Assembly (NCBI RefSeq): GCF_001512305.1
Contig: NZ_LNUT01000001.1
Coordinates: 124,001-188,000 of the forward strand
Source of the DNA: Arthrobacter sp. EPSL27
Lineage (GTDB): Bacteria; Actinomycetota; Actinomycetes; Actinomycetales; Micrococcaceae
Length of the DNA stretch: 64,000 nt
Reading direction: 5' to 3'
Part shown: one piece after another, positions 9,514-19,423 of the stretch
Layout of the letters: every line of letters starts with the position of its first letter
Position numbering within the stretch: position 1 is the first letter of the stretch
The notes under the pieces: generated by a model
The model's database searches: none
What the model saw: only the letters and a program-made list of their open reading frames with translations
What the model was told of the DNA's origin: nothing
Made by a program: the position numbers and the translations under genes

Positions 9514-10538
9514 GCGCCGCCGGGCGTACGGCGCGCTGGGGGATCCTGCTGGTGATCACCGTGCTGGTCATCGCCGCAGCCGGCGCTTACGCCGCGAACG
9601 CGTTCGGGCGCTTCCAGGAAAGCCGGACGGCGGCGTCCGCGGCACGGGTGGCCACCGGTGCCGCCGTGCTGCAGAAGGGCTCGGTCCTGTTCCGCAACAC
9701 GGCGCCCGGCCAGGGCTACGGAACCATCGGCGTCGTCCCGTTGTCCGACCCCGCCGGCGAACGGTCCCTGGCGGCAGCTGCCTGCGACAGGGTCTACGGC
9801 ACGCTGCAGAACATTGTCTGCCTCAGGACCAACCGGGGCCTTGTCACCAATTTCGAGGCAGCCGTGCTGGGACCGGACTGGCAGCCGGCCAGGAGCTGGG
9901 CGTTGCCGGGCATCCCCAGCCGGACACGGATCAGCCCGGACGGCTCCCTCGTGGCCACCACGGTGTTCGTTTCCGGCCACGCCTACGGAAACGGGAACTT
10001 CTCGACCGAGACCTCCATTACTGCGGTGCAGGGCGGCACCGTCGCCGGCAACCTTGAGGATTTTGCGCTGCTGGTCAACGGCACCCGCATCACCGCCGCG
10101 GACCGCAACATCTGGGGTGTCACCTTTGCCCCGGGCCAGAGGGACACGTTCTATGCGACGGCGGCATCATCGGGCCGGATCTGGCTGGTGAAAGGAAACA
10201 TCCCGGCGCGCACCCTGACGGCCGTCTACGACGGCGTCGAATGCCCGTCGATCTCGCCCGACGGCACCCGGGTCGCCTACAAGAAAAACACCGGCAGCGC
10301 GCTGGCGGTGCACTGGCGGGTGGCCTACCTCGACCTGGCCAGCGGGAAGGAAACTGTGCTGTCCGAGCCGCGGAGCGTGGACGACCAGATCGAATGGCTG
10401 GACGACCGGACCTTGCTCTACGGGCTCGCCCGCGACGGTGTTGCCGGCGACAGCGACATCTGGCAGATCACCGCGGATCCGGCGTCGCGCTCTTCAGTCT
10501 TTATCGAACACGCCTGGTCGCCGTCCGTGGTGCGCTGA
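9510..10538 (+). CDS. Membrane-anchored TolB-like beta-propeller protein
   Basis: 342-residue protein with one N-terminal membrane helix (about residues 11-32), so the bulk is outside the cell. The rest has propeller-type repeats, for example RTRISPDGSLVATT and CPSISPDGTRVAYKK, each followed by a strand. The WLDDRTLLYGL stretch near the end fits the same WD40/PD40 pattern. The GTG at 9510 overlaps the MFS stop. Role unknown; a partner or sensor for the exported protein and carrier upstream is only a guess from the operon. Confidence 0.78.
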   Translation: MSAAGRTARWGILLVITVLVIAAAGAYAANAFGRFQESRTAASAARVATGAAVLQKGSVLFRNTAPGQGYGTIGVVPLSDPAGERSLAAAACDRVYGTLQNIVCLRTNRGLVTNFEAAVLGPDWQPARSWALPGIPSRTRISPDGSLVATTVFVSGHAYGNGNFSTETSITAVQGGTVAGNLEDFALLVNGTRITAADRNIWGVTFAPGQRDTFYATAASSGRIWLVKGNIPARTLTAVYDGVECPSISPDGTRVAYKKNTGSALAVHWRVAYLDLASGKETVLSEPRSVDDQIEWLDDRTLLYGLARDGVAGDSDIWQITADPASRSSVFIEHAWSPSVVR

Positions 10539-10572
10539 CCGTGGTGCGCTGACAGGGAGCAGCGCCCGGCGG

Positions 10573-13500
10573 TCAGGGGGCGGCGGGGGCGAAGACGACA
10601 TCGACGAAGTAGTTGGTGGCGTTCCACGAGTTCGACGGCACGGACCCGCCGGCCCCGTACTGGTACCGGCCGTTGTTCGGGCCCGGGGCCGTCAGGAGGC
10701 CGTTGATCCAGGGTTCGGCGAAGAACGCCGCCGTGTAGGCGTAGTTGCCGTTGGGGGCCAGGTAGGACACCACATAGCTTTGACCGGGCTCAAGCGGGAC
10801 GGGGGCAGCGAACGTGGCGGTCTGCCAGCCGGTGGCTGTCTCGTCCGTGAACGTCACCTGGGCCAGCCGCTCGCCGGCGGCGGTCCACAGCGAACCGACG
10901 TGGGTGCCGGTGTTCCCTGCGCCCTTGTAGAACCGCACGCCCGTGGCGCTGCCGGCTGCGGACACTGAGAAGGCCGTGCCGAGTTCAATGGATGACGTGT
11001 CCCCGGTGGCGGCCTGCACCGCCGGAAGGAGGGGGCCGAACAGGGTCTGCCCGGGCCCGCCGGGGTTGGACGTGGTGAACTGCCAGGAGACCGGCGCCAG
11101 TTCGGCGCCCTGGTCCGAGAGGAGGCTGCCGGCGCTCGCGGTGAGCGCCGTGGCAGCGGGCAGTGCCTGGTCCGGTGTGAACGTGATGGTTTTGCCGTCC
11201 GCCGAAAGGGCGGCCGTGCCGGCGACGGCGGTGCCGCCGGCGGTCAGCCCGAACGTGTAGCCGGCCCGGACGGGCGCAGAGAACGTCACCGAGGGTTTCG
11301 AGGTCAGCGGGACGTCGGCGGAATCGGGCGCCGGCACCTGGGCTGTCACCGTGAGCGGCGGAATGGACGCCAGGAAGTCCACGTCCACGAGGTAGCTTGC
11401 CGTCGAGGAGGATGCCGGGAAGTCCCCGTTGTAGGTGTACGCGCCGGCGCCGGACGCCGTGCGGAGCGGTCCGCTGGTGACGGGTGAGCTGAGGCCGCCC
11501 GGCACCGCTGAATAGACTCCGCCGGGTGTCCGGTATGCGGCTACGTATTCGGTGTCCGCCGCGATGTCCACGGGCTGGCTGAAGGTGGCGGTCTGCCAGC
11601 CGGAGGAGGACTCACCGGTGAAGGTGACGGCAGCCAGCTGCTGGCCTCCGGCGGTGTAGAGGGCCCCGGTGTGGACGCCCGTGTTGTCCGCCGCCTTATA
11701 GAAACGGATGCCCGTGACCTTGCCCGGGGAACTGCTCGCGAAGCGCACCCCCAGCGTCAGCGGCACGCCGTCGTTGAATGCCGGGCCGCCGGGGCTGACG
11801 GAGTCCTGGTACAGCGAGCACGGGCAGACGCCCTCCTGCCGCGGGGCCGGGACCGTCGTGAACGTCCACGTGCCGCCGTCGCCGAGCTGCTGCCCCGTCG
11901 CCGAGGTGGCGGCCAGCGTGGCCGTGTACGTGGTGCCTGCCGCCAGCGGTGAGGATGGCGTGAAGGTGGCCCGGTTCGCCGCCGCGTCATAGGACGCCGT
12001 TCCCGGCACCGCGGCGGAGTCCGGACCGGCCAGGGTCAGAGTCACACCTGACGCCGGCTTGGACAAGGTGGCCGTGACTGTGGAGTCCAGGGCCACGCTT
12101 GAGGATCCGGGCAGCGGCGCCTGCGCGCTGGCCACAAACGGCGGATCCGGGTACTGGACCACCACGTCAACGAGGTAGCTGGCGGCGGAGCGGTTCCCCG
12201 GGAAGTCGTTGGTGTAGGAGTAGGCCCCGGCGTCGGAGGCGGTCCGCAGGTTCCCGACGCTCAGCCCGGGTCCGAAGCCGTTCACGGTCGCGGAGTAGGA
12301 GCCCGTGGTGCTCCTGTACGCCACGATGTATTCGGTGTTCGCCGTCATGGGAACGGGCTGGTTGAAGTACGCCGTCTGCCACCCGGAGGAACTCTCGTTG
12401 GCGAAGGTGACCGTGGCCAGCTGCTCGCCGCCTGCGGTGAACAGGGCGCCGGAGTGGGTGCCCGTATTGCCTGCTGACTTGTAGAAACGGACGCCCGTGA
12501 CGGTCCCCGCCGCGGTGCTGGAGAAGCGGACCCCTAGGGTCAGCGGCACCCCGTCCCGGATCTCCTGGATTCCCGGGGCCACCGAGTCGTCAAAGAAACT
12601 GCAGGGGCAGGTTCCCGGCGCCGGCGGGGACACCACGGTGGTGAACTGCCAGGCGGCGCCGCTGGTCAGCGCGCCGCCGCCCACGTCCGTGGCGCTGAGT
12701 GCCGCTGCGTATACCGTGCCGAGTTCCAGCGCCGCCGCGGGGGTGAAGGTGACCTTCCGCGTGGCGGGATCGTAGCCGGTGGTGCCCGGGACGGCCGTGC
12801 CGTTCGCCGTCAGGGTCAGTTGCACGCTGTCCGCGGTTACGGCTTTGGACAGCACTGCCCCCACGGTGGTGGCCTGCGGGACGCTGGAGGAGCCGCCCAG
12901 CGGCCAGTGCCCGGACGCTGTCAGGGGGGAGGTGTCGACGGTGTCGAAGAGGGCATCCACGAAGTAGTTGCCGTTGATGTAGCTGGTGGACGGGAACGAA
13001 CCCGGTGCCGCGTACACGCCGGCCGGGGCGCTGCCGAAGCCGCCGGCGACGGTGAGGGGCGCGTCGGTCAGGCCGAAGCTGGCCCACTGGTAGTCCTTGG
13101 TGGCGTAGCGGCCGTTCGGCGCCGTGTAGGAGGCCACGTACTTCTGCCCGGCGGTGACCGGAACGGGCTGGCTGAAGCGTACTTCCTGCCAGCCGGACGC
13201 CGTTTCGGACGTGAATGCCGCGGTGGCGAGCCGCTGGCCCGCGGCGGTCCAGAGCGAGCCGCTGTGGGCTCCGGTGTTGGCGGTGCTCTTGTAAAAGCGC
13301 ACCCCGGTGACGAAGCCGTCGACGCTGGGCGTGAAGTTCAGCCCGAGTTCGTACGCACCGCCGTCCTGGGAATCCGGCACGTCCGGAACCTGCTGGCCGA
13401 ACACCGAGTACGGTCCCGTCAGTTTGAGGCCGCGGGTGGCGGGGGCGCCGATGTTGGCGCTGTCGTCGATGGCGCGCACCTGGATGCTGGCCGTGGCCAG

Positions 13501-15330
13501 GCCCTTCTGGATGTAGGTGTAGGTCCAGTTCTGCTTGCCTTGGGCGGGGCGCCAGGTGGCCCCGCCGTCGGTGGAGACTTCGACGCCGGCCACAATGCCG
13601 GCGGCGTCGGAGGCCGTGCCGGACACGGTGACGGCTGACCCGTGCTTGACGGTGGTCCCGTCGGCGGGGGAGGTGATTGCCACTGCGGGACCGGCTGTGT
13701 CTGTGCTGGCCGTCGCCGGTGACAGTGCCGCGTCGCGGGTGGCGGGCTGGGCGCCCATGTCGGCCAGCAGGTTGATTTGGGCCTGCTGCATCCGCGGGTC
13801 CGCCGGTGCGCCGTCGCCGTCGTGCACCTGGTCCAGCCCCCACGTCCACTGGACGGTGCCCGCGGAGAAGACCAGCGCCCCGCTGGGCGCCCGGTACAGG
13901 GTGGTGCTGTGTGTGGTGGTCCCCGGCAGGACGGCGTTGCCGAAGTCCTGCAGGTACTGCGGTGCGGGGCCGGTCGTGGTGGAAAGCCGGATCAGGCCGG
14001 CGGGCCGGAACCCGTTGTCCACGTCCTCATTGGATTCATAGCCCACGGTGTGCGGCGCCAGCGCCGCGGAGCTCCCGGCGGCGAGCGCCGCCAGCGGGGT
14101 GTTGCGCCACAGCCGCGCTTTGCCCTCGGCTGCGCTGACGGTGATGGGGAGGTCCGTGTAGTTGGACATGTACATGGTCCCGGTCAGGGCGTTCTCGGGC
14201 ATCCCGCCGCCGTTGGCGGGCGCTGCGTACCTTGGGTCCCGCCAGGTCCCGGTCCATCCCGTGCTGGGGTCGATCTTCCCGTTGGCCCAGGTTTCCTTGT
14301 AGGACGTGATGGTGCGGCCGGCCGCGCCGTCCACGGGCGAGGGCTCCAGCCGGGTGCGCCAGTACACCTCGTTGCCGGAGAGGAACTGCAGGTTCACACC
14401 GGCGTCGCGGGCCGCCTCGACGTTGGCGCGCTGCGCGCCGGACCAGTACTCGTCGTGGCCCACGGAGAGGAAGACCTTGTGGTTCAGGAGCTGGGCGCCG
14501 TTCCGGTCGGTGTCCACCCCGCTGATGTAGCTGACGTCGTACCCGTTCTTCTCGAGGAAACGGACCAGGGGATACTCGTTGCTGAAGTAGAAGTCGCGTC
14601 CCGCCATGGACCCGCGGGTATTGACCGGCCGGTTGTAGCTGATCTTGTAGGCCCGGCCGTTGTCGGCGCCCTGGTAGAAATCCGAGCCGCCGTAGCTGTT
14701 GTAGGCCTGCCACGAGGTATCGGAGGTCTGGAAAACGACGTCGGACCGGCTGCCGTCCGCGCGGACCACAAACGTGATGTGGCTGCGGCCGCCGGTGTCC
14801 GGCCGGGTCAGGAGGGCCACATAGACGCCGGACACGGCCGTCGCGGGGACCTGCCACGTCGCGGAGACCGCCCAGGTCCCGCAGTCGTAGAGTTCCGTGG
14901 TGGCGTCCGTGAGGCACTGCGGCTGGTTCTGCCGGAAGGCCGACGGCGTGACGTCGGCAATCTTGCGGGCGCCGAGTCCCTGGTACCAGCCGGTCCGGTA
15001 GATCCGGATCGTGTAGCTGGCCGCGGTGGTGTCCACCTTGAACCTGACGGGCTGGCCCGCGTTGACACTGATCTCGGTCGAGAACCCCTGAATGTCCGCC
15101 TCTCCGGCGCCGTCGATGTCCCACTCAGACGGCGGGCTGCCGGGTTTGGAATTCTCACACGCCACGGCGTTCAGGAGCGGGGCGCAGGGGTCCGCCGCGC
15201 TGGCCGCCGGGAGCAGGGCCGGCGCGGCCGCAACGGGAAGCAGCGCCGCCACGAGCGCCAGCACCAGCGCCAAGGGGAGGGCGACGCGCTGGAACGCTGT
15301 CAGTGTGCGGCCGGCTGCAGAAACAGACAT
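10573..15330 (-). CDS. Giant exported protein: N,N-dimethylformamidase-like domain plus four DUF4082 repeats
   Basis: 1585 residues, exported. The ATG at 15330 gives a signal peptide with a long hydrophobic core ending near ALLPAASAADP. An N-terminal region of about 450 residues resembles the large subunit of N,N-dimethylformamidase (SNEYPLVRFLEKNGYDVSYI, VGHDEYWSGAQR). An Ig-like domain follows (AITSPADGTTVKHGS). Then come four DUF4082 domains, each with VRFYK..NTG.H.G and SGWQ or TGWQ, separated by three Big_5/SbsA-type Ig domains. This build is typical of actinobacterial cell-surface glycan-associated proteins; whether the amidase-like part is catalytic is unknown. The gene stands alone, convergent with the propeller gene. 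Confidence 0.85.
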   Translation of the reverse strand: MSVSAAGRTLTAFQRVALPLALVLALVAALLPVAAAPALLPAASAADPCAPLLNAVACENSKPGSPPSEWDIDGAGEADIQGFSTEISVNAGQPVRFKVDTTAASYTIRIYRTGWYQGLGARKIADVTPSAFRQNQPQCLTDATTELYDCGTWAVSATWQVPATAVSGVYVALLTRPDTGGRSHITFVVRADGSRSDVVFQTSDTSWQAYNSYGGSDFYQGADNGRAYKISYNRPVNTRGSMAGRDFYFSNEYPLVRFLEKNGYDVSYISGVDTDRNGAQLLNHKVFLSVGHDEYWSGAQRANVEAARDAGVNLQFLSGNEVYWRTRLEPSPVDGAAGRTITSYKETWANGKIDPSTGWTGTWRDPRYAAPANGGGMPENALTGTMYMSNYTDLPITVSAAEGKARLWRNTPLAALAAGSSAALAPHTVGYESNEDVDNGFRPAGLIRLSTTTGPAPQYLQDFGNAVLPGTTTHSTTLYRAPSGALVFSAGTVQWTWGLDQVHDGDGAPADPRMQQAQINLLADMGAQPATRDAALSPATASTDTAGPAVAITSPADGTTVKHGSAVTVSGTASDAAGIVAGVEVSTDGGATWRPAQGKQNWTYTYIQKGLATASIQVRAIDDSANIGAPATRGLKLTGPYSVFGQQVPDVPDSQDGGAYELGLNFTPSVDGFVTGVRFYKSTANTGAHSGSLWTAAGQRLATAAFTSETASGWQEVRFSQPVPVTAGQKYVASYTAPNGRYATKDYQWASFGLTDAPLTVAGGFGSAPAGVYAAPGSFPSTSYINGNYFVDALFDTVDTSPLTASGHWPLGGSSSVPQATTVGAVLSKAVTADSVQLTLTANGTAVPGTTGYDPATRKVTFTPAAALELGTVYAAALSATDVGGGALTSGAAWQFTTVVSPPAPGTCPCSFFDDSVAPGIQEIRDGVPLTLGVRFSSTAAGTVTGVRFYKSAGNTGTHSGALFTAGGEQLATVTFANESSSGWQTAYFNQPVPMTANTEYIVAYRSTTGSYSATVNGFGPGLSVGNLRTASDAGAYSYTNDFPGNRSAASYLVDVVVQYPDPPFVASAQAPLPGSSSVALDSTVTATLSKPASGVTLTLAGPDSAAVPGTASYDAAANRATFTPSSPLAAGTTYTATLAATSATGQQLGDGGTWTFTTVPAPRQEGVCPCSLYQDSVSPGGPAFNDGVPLTLGVRFASSSPGKVTGIRFYKAADNTGVHTGALYTAGGQQLAAVTFTGESSSGWQTATFSQPVDIAADTEYVAAYRTPGGVYSAVPGGLSSPVTSGPLRTASGAGAYTYNGDFPASSSTASYLVDVDFLASIPPLTVTAQVPAPDSADVPLTSKPSVTFSAPVRAGYTFGLTAGGTAVAGTAALSADGKTITFTPDQALPAATALTASAGSLLSDQGAELAPVSWQFTTSNPGGPGQTLFGPLLPAVQAATGDTSSIELGTAFSVSAAGSATGVRFYKGAGNTGTHVGSLWTAAGERLAQVTFTDETATGWQTATFAAPVPLEPGQSYVVSYLAPNGNYAYTAAFFAEPWINGLLTAPGPNNGRYQYGAGGSVPSNSWNATNYFVDVVFAPAAP

Positions 15331-15716
15331 GTGGACTCCTGAGTGAGTGCGCTGCGGCGGTATCGGGCCGGCACGCCATGCACCGGCCTGTGCCGCACCC
15401 CCCGGGGCAGCCAACCAAGGTTTTCACTTGTCCTAAACTGAGCTGCCGGCCACCCGCCCCCAAAGCGCCCCTGGCAGAACACGGACGGTCTGCATTCTGC
15501 TGTGTGCATTCTGCCGTGTGCGTTCTGCCGCGTCGGCCCGGCGTGAGCCCGCCGGCCCGAGCTGCGCCCAGCAACTCTGGCGCCAGCCTATGGTCCGGCC
15601 CGGAAACGCTCCAAAGGAATTCCTTGGGAAAAGCCTAAATCCGCTGAATTTCCGGTGGTGGCGGTAGATTTGAGGCAGGAACAGCCGTTTCCGCCAGCCA
15701 GGAGAACCGAAACACT
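15331..15716. other. Divergent intergenic region before smc
   Basis: 386 bp separating the leftward giant protein gene and smc. It contains a small lower-GC patch near 15415-15440, a likely promoter zone, and the 14-bp triplicate repeat at 15491-15532. The smc ribosome site AGGAGA lies near 15700. No gene seen. Confidence 0.5.
15491..15532. repeat. Three tandem copies of a 14-bp unit
   Basis: TGCATTCTGCTGTG, TGCATTCTGCCGTG and TGCGTTCTGCCGCG follow one another exactly (15491, 15505, 15519). They lie between the divergent promoters of the giant protein gene and smc. Confidence 0.85.
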
Positions 15717-18700
15717 TTGCACCTCAAAAGCCTGACCGTCCGGGGATTCAAGTCCTTCGCTTCGGCGACGACCTTCGAATTCGAGCCAGGGGTCACCGCA
15801 GTGGTTGGCCCCAACGGCTCCGGCAAGTCGAATGTGGTGGATGCCCTGGCCTGGGTGATGGGCGAGCAGGGCGCCAAGACCCTGCGCGGCGGCAAGATGG
15901 AGGACGTCATCTTCGCGGGCACGTCCGGCCGCCCGCCCCTGGGCCGCGCCCACGTCTCGCTCACCATCGACAACAGCGACGGCGCCCTGCCGATCGAGTA
16001 CAGCGAAGTCACCATTTCCCGCACCCTGTTCCGCACCGGCGGCTCGGAATACGCCATCAACGGCGCCGGCTGCCGGCTGCTGGACATCCAGGAACTCCTC
16101 TCCGACTCCGGCCTGGGCCGGGAAATGCACGTGATCGTGGGGCAGGGGCAGCTGGACAAGGTGCTGCACGCCACCCCGGAGGACCGCCGCGGGTTCATTG
16201 AAGAAGCCGCGGGCATCCTCAAGCACCGCCGCCGCAAGGAAAAGACGGTCCGCAAGCTCGAGGCCATGCAGGCCAACCTCGCCCGCCTCAGCGACCTCAC
16301 CGGCGAAATCCGGCGCCAGCTCACGCCGCTGGGCAAACAGGCCGAGGTGGCCCGCCGTGCCCAGACGGTCCAGTTCGAAGTCCGCGACGCCCGGTGCCGC
16401 CTCCTCGCCGACGACCTGGTCCAGCTGCAGTCCGCGCTGGCCCAGGACGTCGCGGACGAAAGCGCGCTCAAGGCCCGCCGCGCCGTCGTCGGGCAGGAAC
16501 TTGACCTTGGCAGGCAGCGGCAGGCCGGCCTTGAACAGCTCGCCGCGGAAGCCACCCCCGCACTCAACGCCGCCCGGGACACCTGGTACCAGCTCTCCGC
16601 GGGCCGGGAACGGCTGCGCTCCCTGGGCGCGCTCGCCGAGGAGCGGCGCCGGCTGCTGGGAACCGCGGACACGGTCCCGGACTCCGGCCGCGACCCGGAC
16701 AGGCTCGACCGGCAGGCGGCCGCCGCCCGGGCCGAACAGGCGGGGCTGGAACGCCAGATCGACGAGCGCGGCGCCGCCCTGGCCGCCGCGACGGCCGCCA
16801 AACAGGAAGCCGAAAACGCTGCCGCCGCCGAGGACAAGCGGCTCGCGGCCCTGCTCCGGGCTGCGGCGGACCGCCGTGAAGGCCTCGCCAAGCTTGCCGG
16901 ACAGGTGGGTGCCGCCCGCTCCCGGGTCGAATCGGCCCAGGCCGAAGTCGGCCGCCTCCGGGAATCCCTCGCAGCGGGGGAGGAACGCCGCCGGCAGGCC
17001 CAGAGCGAGTTCACCGCGCTCGAATCCCAGGTGGCGGGTGTGGAGGACGGCGAGGAAACCCTCGACGCCGACTACGAGGACGCCAGCGCGGCCCTCGACG
17101 CCATCACCGCCGAAATCGACGCACTGGAGACCGCCGAACGCGACGGCGAACGGGAACGCGGCGCCCTCATGGCCCGCCGCGACGCCCTCCAGCTCGGCCT
17201 GAACCGCAAGGACGGCACGGGCCACGTCCTCGGCGCGGGGCTCCCAGGGGTGCTGGGATCGCTCGCAGCCATGATCTCGGTGGAACCCGGCTTTGAGGCC
17301 GCCATCGCGGCGGCCCTGGGCGCAGCCTCCGACGCCGTGGTGGTCCAGGACGCCGAGGCGGCGGCCGCCGCCGTGCAGCGGCTGAAGGACGACGACGCCG
17401 GCCGGGCGGCCCTGCTGCTGGCGCGCGCGGCTGATGGCGCGCCCGGTTCTGTTTCCGGCCCTGCCGCTGACCCCGCCACTGACTCTGCCGAGCTGCCCGC
17501 GGGCGCCCGGTGGGCCGCGGAGCTGGTCACGGCATCCGGCCCCGGCGACGCCGCCCTGCCCGGGCTGCCCCTGGACCGGCTGCTGCTGGACGCATTGTTT
17601 GAGGGAACCGCCGTCGTCGAGGACCTGGCCGGCGCCGCCGCACTGGTCGCCCGCCGCCCGGAACTGACCGCCGTCACCACAGCCGGAGACGTTGTCACCG
17701 CCCTGACCGTCAGCGGAGGGTCCGCCAAGGCGCCGTCACTGATCGAGGTGCAGGCCGCCGTCGACGACGCCGCCGCGCGGCTGGCCGCCGTCACCGCCGG
17801 GCTGGAACGCCAGCGCTTCGCACTCGCCGCCGCCCGGGCCAAGCGGGCCGAGGCGCAGGACCGTGCCGACGCGGCCCTGGACAAACTCCACGACTCGGAC
17901 GCCCGGCTGGCCGCCGTCGCCGAACGCCTGGGGCACCTGAACTCGGTGCTCCGCAGCGCCGTCGGCGAAAGCGAGCGGCTCGCGGCCTCCCTCGCCAAGG
18001 CCGAAGCCAACATTGCCGGCGAACAGGAGGCGCTCACCGCCGTCGCGGCCCGGCTTGCCGCCGCCCAGGAATCCCCGGCCGAGGAGGAGCCCTCCCCGGA
18101 ACACCGTGACGCCCTGGCCCTGGCCGCCTCGCTGGCCCGCAGCGCCGAAATGGACGCCCGGCTCGCCCTGCGCAGCGCCGAGGAACAGCTCACCGCCGTC
18201 CGCAACCGGGCGTCGTCACTCGAACGCGCGGCCGCCACCGAGCGGCACGCCCGCGAGGAGGCAGCGGAACGGGCCCGCCGCCGCCGGCTGCAGGCCAGGC
18301 GCGCTGCCGCCGTGTCGGCCGCCGTCGGCCAGGTGGTCGGCTTCATCGACGTCTCCGTGGAACTGGCCCGGGAGGAACGGGACCGCGCCGAGGAACGCAA
18401 GGAACAGATGGACGCCGACCTCACCGCCGTCCGCACCAGCAACGACGCCCTGGCCCGCGAGCTGGCCGAACTGACCGACTCCGTCCACCGCGACGAAATG
18501 GCGCGCGCGCAGCAGCGCCTCCGGACCGAGGCCCTGGAGCTCAGGAGCGTCGAGGAGCTGGGCCTCACCGCGGACCAGCTCGTGGCGGATTTCGGCCCGG
18601 ACCAGCCGGTCCCCGTGCCAGCCGCGGAATCCGGGGACAAGTGGGCCGCGCTGCGCGCCCCCGTGGACGAGGAGGGCCGCGAGATTGTGGCAGGAAAGCC

Positions 18701-19361
18701 GTTCGTCCGCGAGGAACAGGAGAAGCGCCTCAAACGGGCCGAACGGGACCTGTCCGCCCTGGGCCGGGTCAACCCGCTGGCGCTGGAGGAATTCGCTGCC
18801 CTCGAGGAACGCCACCAGTTCCTCAGCACCCAGCTCGAGGACCTCAAATCCAGCCGCAAGGACCTCCTGGACATCATCAAGGAAGTGGACGACCGGGTCC
18901 AGAAGGTCTTCGCCGAGGCCTTCGAGGACACCTCCGCGCAGTTCGTCCGGATCTTCGCCCGGCTGTTCCCGGGCGGCGAGGGACGGCTGGTCCTCACCGA
19001 CCCCTCCGACATGCTCACCACCGGCATCGAGGTGGAGGCCCGGCCAGCCGGGAAGAAAATCAAGCGCCTCTCGCTGCTCTCCGGCGGCGAACGGTCGCTG
19101 ACCGCGGTGGCGCTCCTGGTCGCGATCTTCAAAGCCCGGCCCTCGCCCTTCTACGTTATGGACGAGGTGGAGGCTGCCCTGGATGACACCAACCTGGGCC
19201 GGCTGATCACCATCTTCGAGGAGCTGCGCGAATCCAGCCAGCTCATCATCATCACCCACCAGAAACGCACCATGGAAGTTGCCGACGCCCTGTACGGCGT
19301 CACCATGCGCGGCGACGGCGTCTCCACCGTCATCAGCCAGCGACTCGGCGCCCAGGTCTGA
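15717..19361 (+). CDS. smc: Chromosome segregation ATPase SMC
   Basis: 1214-residue condensin subunit. It forms an antiparallel coiled coil that, with ScpA and ScpB, organises the chromosome. The Walker A motif GPNGSGKS is at residues 32-39. Coiled coils run from about 170 to 500 and 670 to 1020, with a hinge between (VLGAGLPGVLGSLAAMI onward). The C-terminal head has the signature LSGGERSLTA and Walker B YVMDEVEAALDD. The TTG start at 15717 gives MHLKSLTVRGFKSFA, the standard N-terminus, with AGGAGA upstream. ftsY follows 62 nt downstream. Confidence 0.97.
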   Translation: MHLKSLTVRGFKSFASATTFEFEPGVTAVVGPNGSGKSNVVDALAWVMGEQGAKTLRGGKMEDVIFAGTSGRPPLGRAHVSLTIDNSDGALPIEYSEVTISRTLFRTGGSEYAINGAGCRLLDIQELLSDSGLGREMHVIVGQGQLDKVLHATPEDRRGFIEEAAGILKHRRRKEKTVRKLEAMQANLARLSDLTGEIRRQLTPLGKQAEVARRAQTVQFEVRDARCRLLADDLVQLQSALAQDVADESALKARRAVVGQELDLGRQRQAGLEQLAAEATPALNAARDTWYQLSAGRERLRSLGALAEERRRLLGTADTVPDSGRDPDRLDRQAAAARAEQAGLERQIDERGAALAAATAAKQEAENAAAAEDKRLAALLRAAADRREGLAKLAGQVGAARSRVESAQAEVGRLRESLAAGEERRRQAQSEFTALESQVAGVEDGEETLDADYEDASAALDAITAEIDALETAERDGERERGALMARRDALQLGLNRKDGTGHVLGAGLPGVLGSLAAMISVEPGFEAAIAAALGAASDAVVVQDAEAAAAAVQRLKDDDAGRAALLLARAADGAPGSVSGPAADPATDSAELPAGARWAAELVTASGPGDAALPGLPLDRLLLDALFEGTAVVEDLAGAAALVARRPELTAVTTAGDVVTALTVSGGSAKAPSLIEVQAAVDDAAARLAAVTAGLERQRFALAAARAKRAEAQDRADAALDKLHDSDARLAAVAERLGHLNSVLRSAVGESERLAASLAKAEANIAGEQEALTAVAARLAAAQESPAEEEPSPEHRDALALAASLARSAEMDARLALRSAEEQLTAVRNRASSLERAAATERHAREEAAERARRRRLQARRAAAVSAAVGQVVGFIDVSVELAREERDRAEERKEQMDADLTAVRTSNDALARELAELTDSVHRDEMARAQQRLRTEALELRSVEELGLTADQLVADFGPDQPVPVPAAESGDKWAALRAPVDEEGREIVAGKPFVREEQEKRLKRAERDLSALGRVNPLALEEFAALEERHQFLSTQLEDLKSSRKDLLDIIKEVDDRVQKVFAEAFEDTSAQFVRIFARLFPGGEGRLVLTDPSDMLTTGIEVEARPAGKKIKRLSLLSGGERSLTAVALLVAIFKARPSPFYVMDEVEAALDDTNLGRLITIFEELRESSQLIIITHQKRTMEVADALYGVTMRGDGVSTVISQRLGAQV

Positions 19362-19423
19362 GGCGCACCGGGACCCGGTGGAGGGCTCCGCGACGGCGTT
19401 TCGGGGTGTGAGAAGCTAGGGGA

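Noticed and set aside
10573..13400. Internal DNA repeats of the giant protein gene as mobile or CRISPR repeats
   Set aside because: They are the coding sequence of DUF4082 and Ig-like protein domains.
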